The notes: generated by a model from the sequence alone, not told the origin. Shown: positions 1-9,151, counted from the stretch's first letter. The stretch: 64,000 bases of DNA from Flavobacteriales bacterium (GCA_020635675.1 JACJZJ010000003.1:124001-188000); one strand, 5' to 3'. A program made the numbers and translations.

Positions 1-88
1 GCAGGGCCGGGGCCAGTCGATCGAAGAGCTGCCAGGACCCGAAGGCCACCACGCCAAGCAGCACGGCGAGCACGAGCCAGCGGCGCAT
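1..88 (-). CDS. Partial CDS, N-terminal fragment of a membrane or secreted protein
   Basis: An ATG at 88 opens a minus-strand frame that runs off the left edge of the window; only 29 residues are visible. They start MRRW and continue with a run of about 15 hydrophobic residues (LVLAVLLGVVAFG), so this is a signal peptide or an N-terminal membrane anchor. The ATG is preceded by TACTTTG, close to the Bacteroidota -7 element, six bases upstream. Function cannot be inferred from what is visible. Confidence 0.5.
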   Translation of the reverse strand, partial: MRRWLVLAVLLGVVAFGSWQLFDRLAPAL

Positions 89-157
89 GCGGGCCAAAGT
101 AGCCCCACGCGGAAAGGGAGCGGCCTCGTCGGCCGCGGGCCTTTGCACAGCGTTCTG

Positions 158-754
158 TTAGAACAGGCCCGGCGGTTCCGGCAGCAGTCGGAAGCTGCTC
201 CGGTGATGGACGGTCGGGCCATGGAGCCGTATCGCCCGGCGGTGGTCGGTCGTGGGATAGCCCTTGTTCACCGCCCATGCGTATTCCGGATGTTCCCGGT
301 GCAACCGGACCATCAATGCGTCGCGATGCGTTTTCGCCAGGATGCTGGCCGCGGCGATGCTCCGGTAGATGCCGTCGCCCTTTATCACGCAAACGTGGGC
401 GATGGATGCATGCCGGCGGAAGCGGTCCCCGTCGATCAGCAGGAGTTCCGGATCCACACCCAACGCATCGATCGCGCGGTGCATGGCCAGGAAGGAGGCC
501 TGGAGGATGTTGATCCGGTCGATCTCCGCCGGGGCCACTTCGGCCACGGCCCATGCCATTGCCCGATCACGGATCAAGGGGGCCAGCGCTTCGCGGCGTG
601 CTTCCGTCAGCTTCTTGGAATCATCCAGCCCGGGCAGCCGCACCCGCGCAGGCAGCACTACCGCGGCGGCCACCACCGGTCCGGCCAGGCACCCGCGTCC
701 GGCCTCGTCACATCCGGCTTCGAGCAGACCTTTGGTATGGAACGAGCGAAGCAT
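158..754 (-). CDS. rnhB: Ribonuclease HII
   Basis: Cytoplasmic endonuclease that cuts the RNA strand of RNA/DNA hybrids and removes single ribonucleotides from DNA. The 198-residue length is normal for RNase HII. The N-terminal GCDEAGRG block supplies the first two metal ligands (D16, E17); D108 in LLLIDGD and D145 in KTHRDALM complete the acidic active site. The DDSKKLT stretch near residue 44 is also typical. The start at 754 gives a standard short leader before the GCDEAGRG block. It is followed on the same strand by nothing obvious and lies downstream of the glycosyltransferase. Confidence 0.95.
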   Translation of the reverse strand: MLRSFHTKGLLEAGCDEAGRGCLAGPVVAAAVVLPARVRLPGLDDSKKLTEARREALAPLIRDRAMAWAVAEVAPAEIDRINILQASFLAMHRAIDALGVDPELLLIDGDRFRRHASIAHVCVIKGDGIYRSIAAASILAKTHRDALMVRLHREHPEYAWAVNKGYPTTDHRRAIRLHGPTVHHRSSFRLLPEPPGLF

Positions 755-811
755 TCACAAGATCCGAGGTCTGAAAGTTGAAAGCTGGAACGCCTGTGTG
801 GTATCCAATTC

Positions 812-1945
812 CTAGCTCGATTTTCCGGTACCCACTTTCATCAGACTTTGCCACACCCCCTCCGCGGTGCGGTCCCAATCATAGCGTATGGCGCGTTCCG
901 GTCCGGCCTTCATCAACCGTTGCCGCAGTTCGGGCGAGGCGATGAGGTCGTTCATCGCGCGGGCGATATCGTCCACGTTGTACGGGTCGCAGTACAACGC
1001 GGCCTCCCCGGCCACTTCCGGAAGGCTCGTCGCGTCGGCCGCGATCACGGGAACACCGCACCGCATCGCTTCGGCCACGGGGATGCCGAAACCTTCGTAG
1101 TAGCTCACGTACACCAGTGCCAGCGCCGCGGCCAGGGCGTCGCGCAATTCGGCCTGGTCCAGCCGTCCGGTGAACGACACCCGGTCCTTGTGGCGAAGGT
1201 CCGACCAGGCCGCCTTCATGCGCGCATCCCACCAGAACGCCTCGCCGATGATCACGAGATGGACCTCCGGATGGTCCTGTGCCACGCGATCGAACGCGGT
1301 CAGCAGACGGGCGATGTTCTTGCGCGGATGCAGCGAACCGACACAGACGAAATACGGTCGTCCGCCGGCCAGCCTGCGGCGCGCCTCCACCTGCTCCTCC
1401 TCCATGCTCGGGCGGAACACATCGCTCACACCGTTGTGCACCACGTCGATGCGCTCCGCCGGCACGCCGTACCGCTCCACGATGTCCGCCTTGGAGAAGG
1501 CCGACACGGTGATGATGCGTTCCGCCTTTCGGGCGAACCGCGGGAACCGGGACCGGTAGTAGTTCCGGTAGGCCCGGGGCAGATCGTCCGGATGGGCCTC
1601 GAAGTTCAGGTCGTGGATCACCGCGATCTGCGGCAGGCGTGCGCGCAGGCTCAGAATGCCGTCCGGCGCGAGCAGCAGGTCCGCGTTCAGGCGCCGAAGC
1701 ACCGGCGGGAGCATGCGCTCCGCCCAGATCCGATAGAGCATCGGATGGCGCGTGGGCGGTGGCACGCTGATCGCCCGGACGTTCGGACCGTAGTGGAAAC
1801 GCGGGTCGGGCTTGCGGTCGAAAAGGAGGATGAATTCGTCCCCGGCATGGTCGCGCGTGATCCGGCGCAGCACCTCATGCGTGAACCAGCCGATGCCCTC
1901 TAGCTTTCCGGGAAGCAGCAGACGGGTGGTCACGGCGATGCGCAT
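812..1945 (-). CDS. Glycosyltransferase family 4 (GT-B fold)
   Basis: A 377-residue sugar transferase of the GT4 type, expected to move a sugar from a nucleotide-sugar donor to a lipid-linked or polysaccharide acceptor at the cytoplasmic face. The C-terminal half has the conserved block VGSLHPRKN (donor site) and YEGFGIPVAEAM, which is the E-x7-E motif of the family, followed by GVPVIA. I start the protein at MRIAVTTRLL (1945) rather than the longer frame to 2026, because the usual GT-B first strand begins there and a CACCTTTG -7-like element lies four bases upstream. It sits near the polysaccharide export block at 3.0-7.9 kb, so a role in the same polymer is possible but not shown. Confidence 0.85.
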   Translation of the reverse strand: MRIAVTTRLLLPGKLEGIGWFTHEVLRRITRDHAGDEFILLFDRKPDPRFHYGPNVRAISVPPPTRHPMLYRIWAERMLPPVLRRLNADLLLAPDGILSLRARLPQIAVIHDLNFEAHPDDLPRAYRNYYRSRFPRFARKAERIITVSAFSKADIVERYGVPAERIDVVHNGVSDVFRPSMEEEQVEARRRLAGGRPYFVCVGSLHPRKNIARLLTAFDRVAQDHPEVHLVIIGEAFWWDARMKAAWSDLRHKDRVSFTGRLDQAELRDALAAALALVYVSYYEGFGIPVAEAMRCGVPVIAADATSLPEVAGEAALYCDPYNVDDIARAMNDLIASPELRQRLMKAGPERAIRYDWDRTAEGVWQSLMKVGTGKSS

Positions 1946-1949
1946 GCGG

Positions 1950-1957
1950 CAAAGGTG
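1950..1957 (-). promoter_or_regulatory. -7-like promoter element before the glycosyltransferase
   Basis: Reading on the minus strand this is CACCTTTG, one mismatch from the Bacteroidota -7 consensus TAnnTTTG. It lies four bases before the ATG at 1945, so transcription would begin at or next to the start codon. It supports the chosen start and argues against the longer frame. Confidence 0.45.
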
Positions 1958-2046
1958 GTGATCCAACGATGATCCCCTTTCCGGGACCGACCGGCGGGAT
2001 CCAGCTAATTTCGCGATGCACAACAACGCGAAACACCGTGCCGACC

Positions 2047-2262
2047 ATGCGCAAGATCCTCCTCTCCCTGGCCGTGCTGCTCGTCATCACCGCCACAAGT
2101 TCCTGCCGGAAATGCATCACCTGCACGGCGACGGATAGCTCGGGCAACATCGTGTCGACGACCAATACCTGCGGGGGCAGGATCGTGCGCAACAGCGCGG
2201 AGTCCGACTGCCGGTCCACCGCGGACATCTATGGCGGAACGTGCAATTGCACGAATGACTGA
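2047..2262 (+). CDS. Small cysteine-rich lipoprotein, function unknown
   Basis: A 71-residue protein starting MRKILLSLAVLL with a lipobox-like TSSC near residue 19, so it is probably lipid-anchored after signal peptidase II cleavage. The mature part is short and rich in cysteine (CRKCITC, CGG, two more C-x-C type positions), suggesting disulphides or metal binding. I chose the ATG at 2047 because it gives a clean signal peptide; the frame is open to 1969. A TAATTTCG -7-like sequence lies near 2007. I do not recognise a family. Confidence 0.65.
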   Translation: MRKILLSLAVLLVITATSSCRKCITCTATDSSGNIVSTTNTCGGRIVRNSAESDCRSTADIYGGTCNCTND

Positions 2263-2389
2263 GGTGCCTCGCGGTCCTTGGTGATCCGCGTGCCACCCGG
2301 ATGCTGTATTGGTGTTCCCAATGCCCTCAACCGTGCGGCGGTGTCCCAGGCGGCTCCCGTGGGCATGCTCCCGGCTGGCTTTTTCAGGT

Positions 2390-2938
2390 ATGTCCGGTCC
2401 ATCCTGTTCCCGCTTGAGGAGGCTTGGCGCGGTCGGTCTACTGGTACTTCTGCTGCCGGCCTGCAAGCGCTCCTCCGGTGAATGGCGCATGCTGGAAGCC
2501 GCCGACGGTGGTGGCTACACGGTGGAGATGCCGGAACAGGCCGACCCCCGCAGAGGGAAATTGATGATGGATGGTCAGGAGGTGGCCACCCATGCCTTGA
2601 TGACCATGCACGCCGGGATGACCTATTCCACGGCCTGGTGGGATATGCCGGCTTCGCTGGACACCGCTTCCGGTGCGCTGCTGGACACGGCCTGGTCGGT
2701 GGTCACCACGCGGATGGATGCCGTGCGCCTGCCCCGGGAGGGACCATGGGGCGCGGATCGCGACGGTGCGCGCAGCGCCTGGTTCCGCTACCGTTCCGGG
2801 CTGGACATGGGGGTGGGCCTGCGCACACTGGGCCGCAGGGTCGTGTTGATGACCGCCGGTGGCCGGGACAGCGCCCTCACCGCGGCGGGGACGGCGCACT
2901 GCGAACACTTCTTCGGTTCGTTCCGGAGGGTCCGTTGA
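2390..2938 (+). CDS. Predicted lipoprotein, function unknown
   Basis: A 182-residue protein. The start at 2390 (MSGPSCSRLRRLG) gives a positively charged N-terminus, a hydrophobic core and the lipobox LLPAC with C25, after which the mature chain begins KRSSGEW. The remainder is a compact mixed alpha/beta region with conserved-looking GLRTLGRRVVLMTAGG near the end and a final CEHFFGSF. The layout resembles small envelope lipoproteins that assist outer-membrane processes, but I recognise no domain. The frame is open upstream to 2309, where the sequence is arginine-rich and looks non-coding. Confidence 0.65.
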   Translation: MSGPSCSRLRRLGAVGLLVLLLPACKRSSGEWRMLEAADGGGYTVEMPEQADPRRGKLMMDGQEVATHALMTMHAGMTYSTAWWDMPASLDTASGALLDTAWSVVTTRMDAVRLPREGPWGADRDGARSAWFRYRSGLDMGVGLRTLGRRVVLMTAGGRDSALTAAGTAHCEHFFGSFRRVR

Positions 2939-3020
2939 TCATCCAATAGGCCATTCTGTGGAAGCGCACGGTATCCCCACGGCGCTTCCTGTTGACGGAA
3001 CGCCCATGGTGCCGTTTTCG

Positions 3021-3028
3021 GACCTTCG
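3021..3028 (+). promoter_or_regulatory. -7-like element before the flippase gene
   Basis: GACCTTCG, a weak match to TAnnTTTG, six bases before the ATG at 3035. It belongs to the group of start-codon-proximal elements described in the findings. Confidence 0.3.
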
Positions 3029-3034
3029 CCCCGG

Positions 3035-4504
3035 ATGCAACGCACCTTCCTGCGCAACCTGGCCCTGTTGCTGGTGCTGAACCTGCTGGTGAAGCCCTTC
3101 TACATCCTGGGCATCGACGCGGGCGTGCAGGTGCGCGTGGGGACCGAGGTGTACGGCGGCTACGCGGCACTGCTGAGCCTGAGCTTCCTGCTGAACATCC
3201 TGCTGGACCTGGGCATCACCAACTACAACACGCGCCATCTCGCGCAGCACACCCACCTGATGCGGGCGCACCTCGGCGGCATCCTGGCCATGCGCCTGGT
3301 GCTCGTGGTGCTCTACGGGGTGGCCACACTGCTGGCCGGACTGGTGCTGGGCTATGCGGCCGCGGCCATCGGTCTGCTCGCCTGGCTGGTGCTGAACCAG
3401 GCACTGGCGGGCATGCTCCTGTACCTGCGCGGCAACGTGGCCGCCGCGCAGCGCTTCGCCCAGGACAGCCTGCTGAGCGTGCTGGACCGCGTGCTGCTGA
3501 TCGGCATCTGCGGCTGGCTGCTCTGGGGCCGCGCCACGGGCACCCCGTTCCGGATCGAGTGGTTCGTGTGGGCGCAGACCGCGTCCTATGCCCTGGCGGT
3601 GGTGGTGGCCTTCGTGCTGGTGCGCCGGCGCACGGGCCGGATCCTGGTGCGGTGGTCGCCGGGCTTCAGCTGGAACATCCTGCGCCAGAGCTTCCCCTAT
3701 GCCCTGCTGATCCTGCTGATGACCTTCTACTACCGCACGGACACGGTGATGCTGGAGCGGATGCTGCCCAATGGCGCCCTGCAGGCGGGCATCTACGCCC
3801 AGGCCTTCCGCTTCTTCGAGGCGCTGAACATGCTGGGCTACCTGCTCGCAGGGCTGCTGCTGCCGATGTTCAGCCGGATGCTGCGGCAGGGCGAGGACGT
3901 GGCCCCGCTCGCGGGCCTCGCCTTCCGGCTGGTGTGGGTGGGCACGCTCTGGGCGGCCCTTGTGGGCATCGCCCATGCGCATGAGGTGATGGCCTTGCGC
4001 TACACGGAGCACGTCGGTGCGTCCGCGCCCGTATTCGCTGTGCTGCTGGCGTGTTTCATGGCCGTCTGCACGACCTACGTGTTCGGCACGCTGCTCACCG
4101 CGCACGGCGATCTGCGGGCGCTGAACATGATGGCCGCGGCGGGGATGGTGGTGAACATCGGCCTCAACGTGGTGCTGATCCCCCGCTACCAGGCGTTCGG
4201 GGCGGCATGGGCCAGTTTGATCACCCAGGTGGGAACGGCCGTGGTACAGGTGGTGCTGGCCACAGTGCGCTTCGGTTGGCGGCCCGCTCCGGCGGCTCTG
4301 CTGCGCCCGATGCTCCTGGGGGGCCTGCTCGTCATGCTGGCCTTCGGACTTTCCGCCCGCGGCACGTCCCTGCCCGCTGATGCGGTGGTGCTCGGCGTCG
4401 CCGCGGTGGTGCTGGCGTTCCTCACGCGCACGCTGTCCTGGTCCGAATTGCGCGGTGCCCTGCGCCGGACCGCCCCGCCGGGCGGGGCCGAACCTTTACT
4501 TTAG
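3035..4504 (+). CDS. Polysaccharide flippase, Wzx/MOP superfamily
   Basis: A 489-residue integral membrane protein with about twelve to fourteen hydrophobic segments spread over its whole length, the size and pattern of MOP-superfamily exporters that flip lipid-linked oligosaccharides across the inner membrane. It starts MQRTFLRNLALLLVLNLLVK and keeps charged positions inside helices, for example YRTDTVMLERMLP in the middle, a typical Wzx/MurJ-type feature. It is the first gene of a plus-strand block followed by two Wzz-like genes and a Wzy/ligase gene, which is the context expected for a Wzx. The transported sugar cannot be told from sequence. Confidence 0.85.
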   Translation: MQRTFLRNLALLLVLNLLVKPFYILGIDAGVQVRVGTEVYGGYAALLSLSFLLNILLDLGITNYNTRHLAQHTHLMRAHLGGILAMRLVLVVLYGVATLLAGLVLGYAAAAIGLLAWLVLNQALAGMLLYLRGNVAAAQRFAQDSLLSVLDRVLLIGICGWLLWGRATGTPFRIEWFVWAQTASYALAVVVAFVLVRRRTGRILVRWSPGFSWNILRQSFPYALLILLMTFYYRTDTVMLERMLPNGALQAGIYAQAFRFFEALNMLGYLLAGLLLPMFSRMLRQGEDVAPLAGLAFRLVWVGTLWAALVGIAHAHEVMALRYTEHVGASAPVFAVLLACFMAVCTTYVFGTLLTAHGDLRALNMMAAAGMVVNIGLNVVLIPRYQAFGAAWASLITQVGTAVVQVVLATVRFGWRPAPAALLRPMLLGGLLVMLAFGLSARGTSLPADAVVLGVAAVVLAFLTRTLSWSELRGALRRTAPPGGAEPLL

Positions 4505-4526
4505 GCCCTCTTTTCCAGTCGTACCG

Positions 4527-5546
4527 ATGACCGAGAACAAGCCGGGGGAGGACCTCGCATCCTTCGATCTGGTGCTCTTCCTCTGGGCGCGCCGCAGGAT
4601 GATCCTCGGGATCACGCTCGCGGGCGCCCTCGCCGGTGTGATCGCCGCCTTCGTGATCCGCCCCCTGTACATGAGCGAGGTGATCCTCTTTCCAGCGATC
4701 ACCAACTCCGCCTCCAAGGCCCTGCTGAACGAGCAGGCCACCGGACGCGACGATATCCTGGCCCTGGGCGATGAGGAGGATGCCGAGCAGCTGCTCCAGG
4801 TGCTCAACAGCGACGAGATCCGCGACCGCACGGCCGCCCGGTTCCACCTGGAGCAGGCCTACAGGATCGAGCCGGACAGCAGGTACCGGCGCACGGAACT
4901 GGTCAAGGCCTACGCGCGGCACATCACCTTCGAATACACCAAGTTCGGCAGCGTGCGCATCGAGGTGCTGCATCCCCAGGCCGATACGGCGGCGCTGATC
5001 GCCAACTACATCGCCGACCAGGTGGACACCGTCTGGCGCGAAATGAACCGCGAACGGGCGGAGATCGGCTACCGGCTGGTGAAGGAGAAGGTGGACGCGC
5101 TGCAACGGGAGATCGAACAGATCGAGGACAGCATGACGGTGCTGCGCGAACTCGGCGTGCAGGACTACCATACGCAGACCGAACGCTACAACGAATACCT
5201 GGGTGCCGCCATCGTCAAGGGCGATCAACGCGCCATCCGCGAGTTCGAGGACCGCTTCAAGGTGCTGGCGAAGTACGGGGGCGCCTATGTCACCCTGCAG
5301 GACCGGCAGTTCAATGAGGTGAAACGCCTGAGCGTACTGCGGATGAAACTGGAGCAGGCAGAGGCCGATCGGGAGAGCGACCTGCCGCACAAGTTCATCG
5401 TGAACCGCGCGCAACCGGCGGACAAGAAGAGCTATCCCGTGCGGTGGCTGGTGGTGGTGATCAGCGCGGTGAGCGCATTCCTATTCGCACTGTTCCTGAT
5501 CGTGGTCCGCGAGAACGTACACAAGATCCGCCGCGGCCATGTCTGA
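4527..5546 (+). CDS. Wzz-like polysaccharide chain-length/co-polymerase protein (first of two)
   Basis: A 339-residue inner-membrane protein of the polysaccharide co-polymerase type. A first membrane helix (LGITLAGALAGVIAAFVI, residues about 28-45) is followed by a large periplasmic domain with heptad-like helices (ERAEIGYRLVKEKVDALQREI) and a second helix near residues 305-325 preceded by KKSYPVRWL, the proline-containing motif next to TM2 in this family. There is no cytoplasmic tyrosine-kinase domain. I use MTENKPGEDL at 4527; the open frame extends to 4380 inside the upstream gene. It overlaps the next gene by 8 nt. Confidence 0.85.
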   Translation: MTENKPGEDLASFDLVLFLWARRRMILGITLAGALAGVIAAFVIRPLYMSEVILFPAITNSASKALLNEQATGRDDILALGDEEDAEQLLQVLNSDEIRDRTAARFHLEQAYRIEPDSRYRRTELVKAYARHITFEYTKFGSVRIEVLHPQADTAALIANYIADQVDTVWREMNRERAEIGYRLVKEKVDALQREIEQIEDSMTVLRELGVQDYHTQTERYNEYLGAAIVKGDQRAIREFEDRFKVLAKYGGAYVTLQDRQFNEVKRLSVLRMKLEQAEADRESDLPHKFIVNRAQPADKKSYPVRWLVVVISAVSAFLFALFLIVVRENVHKIRRGHV

Positions 5547-6477
5547 GCTCGACTTCACCGGCTATTTCCGACTGGCATGGACCCAGCGGCGCACCCTGGT
5601 GGTCGTGGCCGTCCTTGCGGCCGTGCTCGCCGGCGTGTTCAGCGGGCCCACGTTCATCCGGCCCCGCTACCGGTCCACGGCCATCGTGTACCCCGTGAAC
5701 CTCAACAGCTATTCGATCGAGACCCGTACCGACCAGCTCCTGCAGCTGCTGGAGAGCAACAGCATCCGCGACAGTCTGGTCGCGCGCTTCCATCTGCCGG
5801 AGCACTACCACATCGACACCACCAAGGTGCCCGGCCGCTACTACCTGCAGGCCATGTTCGATGAGCGCGTGGACATCAGCAAGACGCGCTACGAATCCGT
5901 GCAGATCGAGGTGACCGACGAGAGCGCCCGCATGGCCCGGGACATGGTGCAGGCGATGCTGGACCAGGCCGACCGCCTGGCGCGGAGGCTGCAGCGCGAG
6001 AAGTCCTACGAACTGCTCGCCATCGCCAAGCGCGAGATGGACCTCGAGAAGCACAAGCTGGACAGCGTGGAGGCCCGGTTGAACGTGCTCCGGGAGACCA
6101 CCGGCCTGTTGAACTACGACGCACAGACCGAAGAGATCACACGCGGCTACATGCGCATGCTCGCGGGGAACGCCCCGTCCGCCAGCCGCGAGGAGGCCCG
6201 CAGGATGCTGACCGCCCTAGGCGACCACGGCGGTGAGTTCCGCAACCTCACCGACCTGAGCAACATGTTCCGCGACATCTACGTGAACAAGTTGAACGAG
6301 TATGAAAAGGTCCGGATGGACGTGGAGAAGGTCCTGACCTACACGAACGTGGTGGTCCATCCCGAGATCTCCGACAAGAAAGTGTTCCCGATCCGCTGGC
6401 TGATCGTGCTGTTGAGCACGGTGGGTGCCACGTTCCTCGCGTTCGTGCTGCTGGCCTGGCGGCGAAGCGACCGGTGA
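5539..6477 (+). CDS. Wzz-like polysaccharide chain-length/co-polymerase protein (second of two)
   Basis: A 312-residue paralogue of the preceding protein with the same plan: TM1 near residues 17-33 (TLVVVAVLAAVLAGVF), a periplasmic helical domain, then KKVFPIRWL directly before TM2. Both proteins share the sequence order LQLLxSNxIRDxxxARFHL near residues 65-85, so they arose by duplication. The pair is translationally coupled (8-nt overlap upstream, 1- to 4-nt overlap downstream). Hetero-oligomer formation is a reasonable inference; nothing in the sequence proves it. Confidence 0.82.
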   Translation: MSELDFTGYFRLAWTQRRTLVVVAVLAAVLAGVFSGPTFIRPRYRSTAIVYPVNLNSYSIETRTDQLLQLLESNSIRDSLVARFHLPEHYHIDTTKVPGRYYLQAMFDERVDISKTRYESVQIEVTDESARMARDMVQAMLDQADRLARRLQREKSYELLAIAKREMDLEKHKLDSVEARLNVLRETTGLLNYDAQTEEITRGYMRMLAGNAPSASREEARRMLTALGDHGGEFRNLTDLSNMFRDIYVNKLNEYEKVRMDVEKVLTYTNVVVHPEISDKKVFPIRWLIVLLSTVGATFLAFVLLAWRRSDR

Positions 6478-7928
6478 TGCTCCGTGCCCTGAAGACCCAT
6501 TGGATCCTGCTGCTCTGCCTGCTCTTCGTGGCGGCCAACCTGCTGTTGACCGCGCATGAGCAGTACTGGCTGGCGCTGCTGCCCGTGGCGTTGATCATCG
6601 GCTGGGCGGCGATCGCCTCGGTGGACAAGCTGCTGCTGTTCGTGGTGTTCGCCACACCCTTGAGCATCAACCTGGAACAGCTCGAGCTCGGGGGGATCGG
6701 CATTTCCCTGCCCACCGAGCCGCTGATGGTGGGCATGATGCTGCTGTTCCTGCTGAAGCTGGCCCTGGAGCGCAACGTGCTGTCCGCGGCCGTCCTGCGG
6801 CATCCGGTCAGCGTGATCGTGGTGATGCAGCTGATCTGGATGGCGGTGTGCATCATTCCGAGCGAGATGCCGGTGGTGAGCATCAAGTACCTGCTCGCCC
6901 GCCTGTGGTTCGTCAGCACGATGTATTTCATCGCCACCCGCCTGTTCGATGATCCCCGCAACATGCACCGGTTCTTCTGGTCCTTCGTGATCGCCCTGGG
7001 CGGCGTCATCGTCTACACCCTGGTCCACCACGCCCAGTACCGGTTCGAGCAGGACCCCGCGCATTGGGTGATGACCCCGTTCTTCAAGGACCACACCAGC
7101 TATGGGGCGGTGATCGCGATGGTGCTGCCCTTCCTGGTGAGCGGGGTGTCGATGCCGGGATATTCCCGCAGCCGTCGGGGCGCGGTGGTCTTCCTGCTCC
7201 TGCTCTTCACCGCAGGGCTTGTTTTCTCTTACACCCGTGCGGCCTGGGTGAGCCTCGCCGGCGCGGGGGCGGTCTTCCTGGTGATGCGCCTGCGCATCCC
7301 GCTCTGGGTGGTCGGCACGCTGCTGCTGACCGGTGGTGGGATCTACCTGGCCGAACAGGACCGCATCCTCATCGCTCTGGAACGCAACCGGGACGAGAGT
7401 AGCGACGACCTGGCCAAGCACGTCAGCTCCATTTCCAACATCAGTTCCGATGCATCGAACCTGGAGCGGATCAACCGCTGGCATTCCGCACTGCGGATGT
7501 TCCAGGAGCGCCCGGTGTTCGGCTGGGGACCGGGTACGTACATGTTCCAGTACGCTCCGTTCCAGGCGAGCGAGGACCGCACGATCATCAGCACCAACTT
7601 CGGCCTGCAGGGCAATGCCCACAGCGAATACCTGGGTCCGCTGGCCGAGCAGGGTCTCTTCGGCATGCTCCTGATGGTGGCGCTCGTGGTCACGGTCACC
7701 ATCCGCGCGATGCTGCTCTTCCGCCGCATGCCCCCCGGGGCGGACCGCCACCTGATGACCGCGGCCTTTCTGGGCCTGTTCACCTATTTCATCCACGGTG
7801 CGCTGAACAATTTCCTCGATACCGACAAGGCGAGCGTGCCCTTCTGGGGCTTCACCGCGATGGTGGTGCTCCTCGATATCAAGTACGCGGCCCGGCGGTC
7901 GGACAACGCCGCACCGCCCGTTCATTGA
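6477..7928 (+). CDS. O-antigen ligase/polymerase family membrane protein (Wzy/WaaL type)
   Basis: A polytopic membrane protein of about 483 residues with roughly ten to twelve helices. The signature region of the Wzy_C/O-antigen ligase family is present: SYTRAAWVSL in a helix, then a long periplasmic loop containing GWGPGTYMFQ and HSEYLGPLAEQGLFGML, which holds the conserved histidine of this family. It either polymerises flipped repeat units or ligates glycan to an acceptor. The ATG at 6477 shares one base with the stop of the upstream Wzz gene; a GTG at 6474 is an equally possible start. Its 3-prime end overlaps the convergent PP2C gene by 7 nt. Confidence 0.85.
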   Translation: MLRALKTHWILLLCLLFVAANLLLTAHEQYWLALLPVALIIGWAAIASVDKLLLFVVFATPLSINLEQLELGGIGISLPTEPLMVGMMLLFLLKLALERNVLSAAVLRHPVSVIVVMQLIWMAVCIIPSEMPVVSIKYLLARLWFVSTMYFIATRLFDDPRNMHRFFWSFVIALGGVIVYTLVHHAQYRFEQDPAHWVMTPFFKDHTSYGAVIAMVLPFLVSGVSMPGYSRSRRGAVVFLLLLFTAGLVFSYTRAAWVSLAGAGAVFLVMRLRIPLWVVGTLLLTGGGIYLAEQDRILIALERNRDESSDDLAKHVSSISNISSDASNLERINRWHSALRMFQERPVFGWGPGTYMFQYAPFQASEDRTIISTNFGLQGNAHSEYLGPLAEQGLFGMLLMVALVVTVTIRAMLLFRRMPPGADRHLMTAAFLGLFTYFIHGALNNFLDTDKASVPFWGFTAMVVLLDIKYAARRSDNAAPPVH

Positions 7929-9148
7929 TCCAGTCGGCAGGCGAGAACGGCGATGTCGTCCAGGTAGGGCTCGGTGCCCCGGTGCGCATCGAAATGGGCC
8001 ACTACCGCCCGCACCAGGTCGTCCGGTCCACCGCTTCGCAGGTGCTCCATCGCACGCCGCAGGGGGTCGGTGCCGAACGCATTGCCTTGCGTGTCCTCCT
8101 GCTCCACCAGTCCGTCGGTGTAGCAGAGCAGCAGGGCGCCGGATGAGAGCTCCGTGCCGCCCACCTGCATGAACGGGAGCTTCGGCATCATGCCCAGGGC
8201 GATGCTCCCCGTGGACAGTTCGCCGAGGTCGTTCCCCAGCAGCAGGGGTGGATTGTGGCCGGCGTTCACATACTGGAGCCGGCCTGTCCGCAGGTCCATC
8301 CGGCCGATGAACGCGGTGATGAACCGCTCTCCGCGGGCACTGCTGAACACCTTGTCGTTCAGGTCGTGCACCAGTTCGTCCAACGGGTCGTCGGAATACT
8401 GCACCAGTGCGCGCAGCGTCGCCTGGAAATTGGACATGAGCAGGGCGGCGGCGATCCCCTTCCCGGACACGTCCGCGATCACGATCACCACTTCGTCCGT
8501 GCCAACGCGGATCACATCGTAGTAGTCGCCGCCCACCTGCCGGTGCGGCTGGTACCAGGCCGCGGCGCGGAAGGGCCCCTCGGACGGCAGGGCGTCGGGC
8601 ACCAGCATCGACTGCATCTCAGCGGCCAGTTCCAGCTCCCGCTTGTCGCGCTCCTGTTGGAGGGCCTGCCGGTTCAGGCGCTGGTTCTCCAGGGCCACCA
8701 CGATCAGGTTCGTGAGCGTTTGGATGAAGTTGAGATGCTTCACCGTGGGGCTCATGCGCTGCTCCCCCTCGTCGATATCACCGATAAAGAGGAAGGCGAG
8801 CGGACGGTCCTCGTGGCTCACCGGCACGGCGATGTCGAAACCACCGAGCTGGGCCTCTTGTTCTGGTCCGATCAACTGGATGTCGCCATAGCTGCCGGAT
8901 GCGGCGTCCACGTCGATGGTGCGTTCCTCGCCCTGCGTGCCGAAGGCGAGGATGCATGCCCAGGTGGTCGTGCGCTCGAACAGCATCAGCCGGGTGATGC
9001 CCAGCTCGTGCCGGACGATGTCGCCGTACAGGCGGAGCAGGTCGTCGCGCCCGACGTTGGCATTGATGGCCTTGGTGACCTCCAGCAGGGCGCGCAGCTG
9101 GAACTCCTTCAGATTGAGCCGTTCGGTGAGCCGGTCGAGCCGTTGCAT
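7922..9148 (-). CDS. GAF-domain PP2C/SpoIIE-type serine phosphatase (RsbU-like)
   Basis: A 408-residue soluble regulator. Residues about 20-165 form a GAF-like sensor and about 200-405 a PP2C-type phosphatase of the RsbU/SpoIIE branch. Metal-binding and core motifs are intact: GGDYYDV, IADVSGKG, YVNAGHNPP, CYTDGLVE and DDIAVL. Such enzymes normally dephosphorylate an anti-sigma-factor antagonist in a partner-switching cascade; no RsbV or RsbW gene is visible here. A coiled-coil stretch (ENQRLNRQALQQERDKRELEL) joins the two domains. It lies 3 nt after the lpxD-like gene, so it is likely the last gene of that transcript. Confidence 0.9.
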   Translation of the reverse strand: MQRLDRLTERLNLKEFQLRALLEVTKAINANVGRDDLLRLYGDIVRHELGITRLMLFERTTTWACILAFGTQGEERTIDVDAASGSYGDIQLIGPEQEAQLGGFDIAVPVSHEDRPLAFLFIGDIDEGEQRMSPTVKHLNFIQTLTNLIVVALENQRLNRQALQQERDKRELELAAEMQSMLVPDALPSEGPFRAAAWYQPHRQVGGDYYDVIRVGTDEVVIVIADVSGKGIAAALLMSNFQATLRALVQYSDDPLDELVHDLNDKVFSSARGERFITAFIGRMDLRTGRLQYVNAGHNPPLLLGNDLGELSTGSIALGMMPKLPFMQVGGTELSSGALLLCYTDGLVEQEDTQGNAFGTDPLRRAMEHLRSGGPDDLVRAVVAHFDAHRGTEPYLDDIAVLACRLDQ

Positions 9149-9151
9149 CGG

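Noticed and set aside
6339..7925. A 528-residue minus-strand ORF across the Wzy-like gene
   Set aside because: It is His/Gln/Glu/Arg-rich antisense sequence with no hydrophobic pattern; the plus-strand membrane protein is clear.
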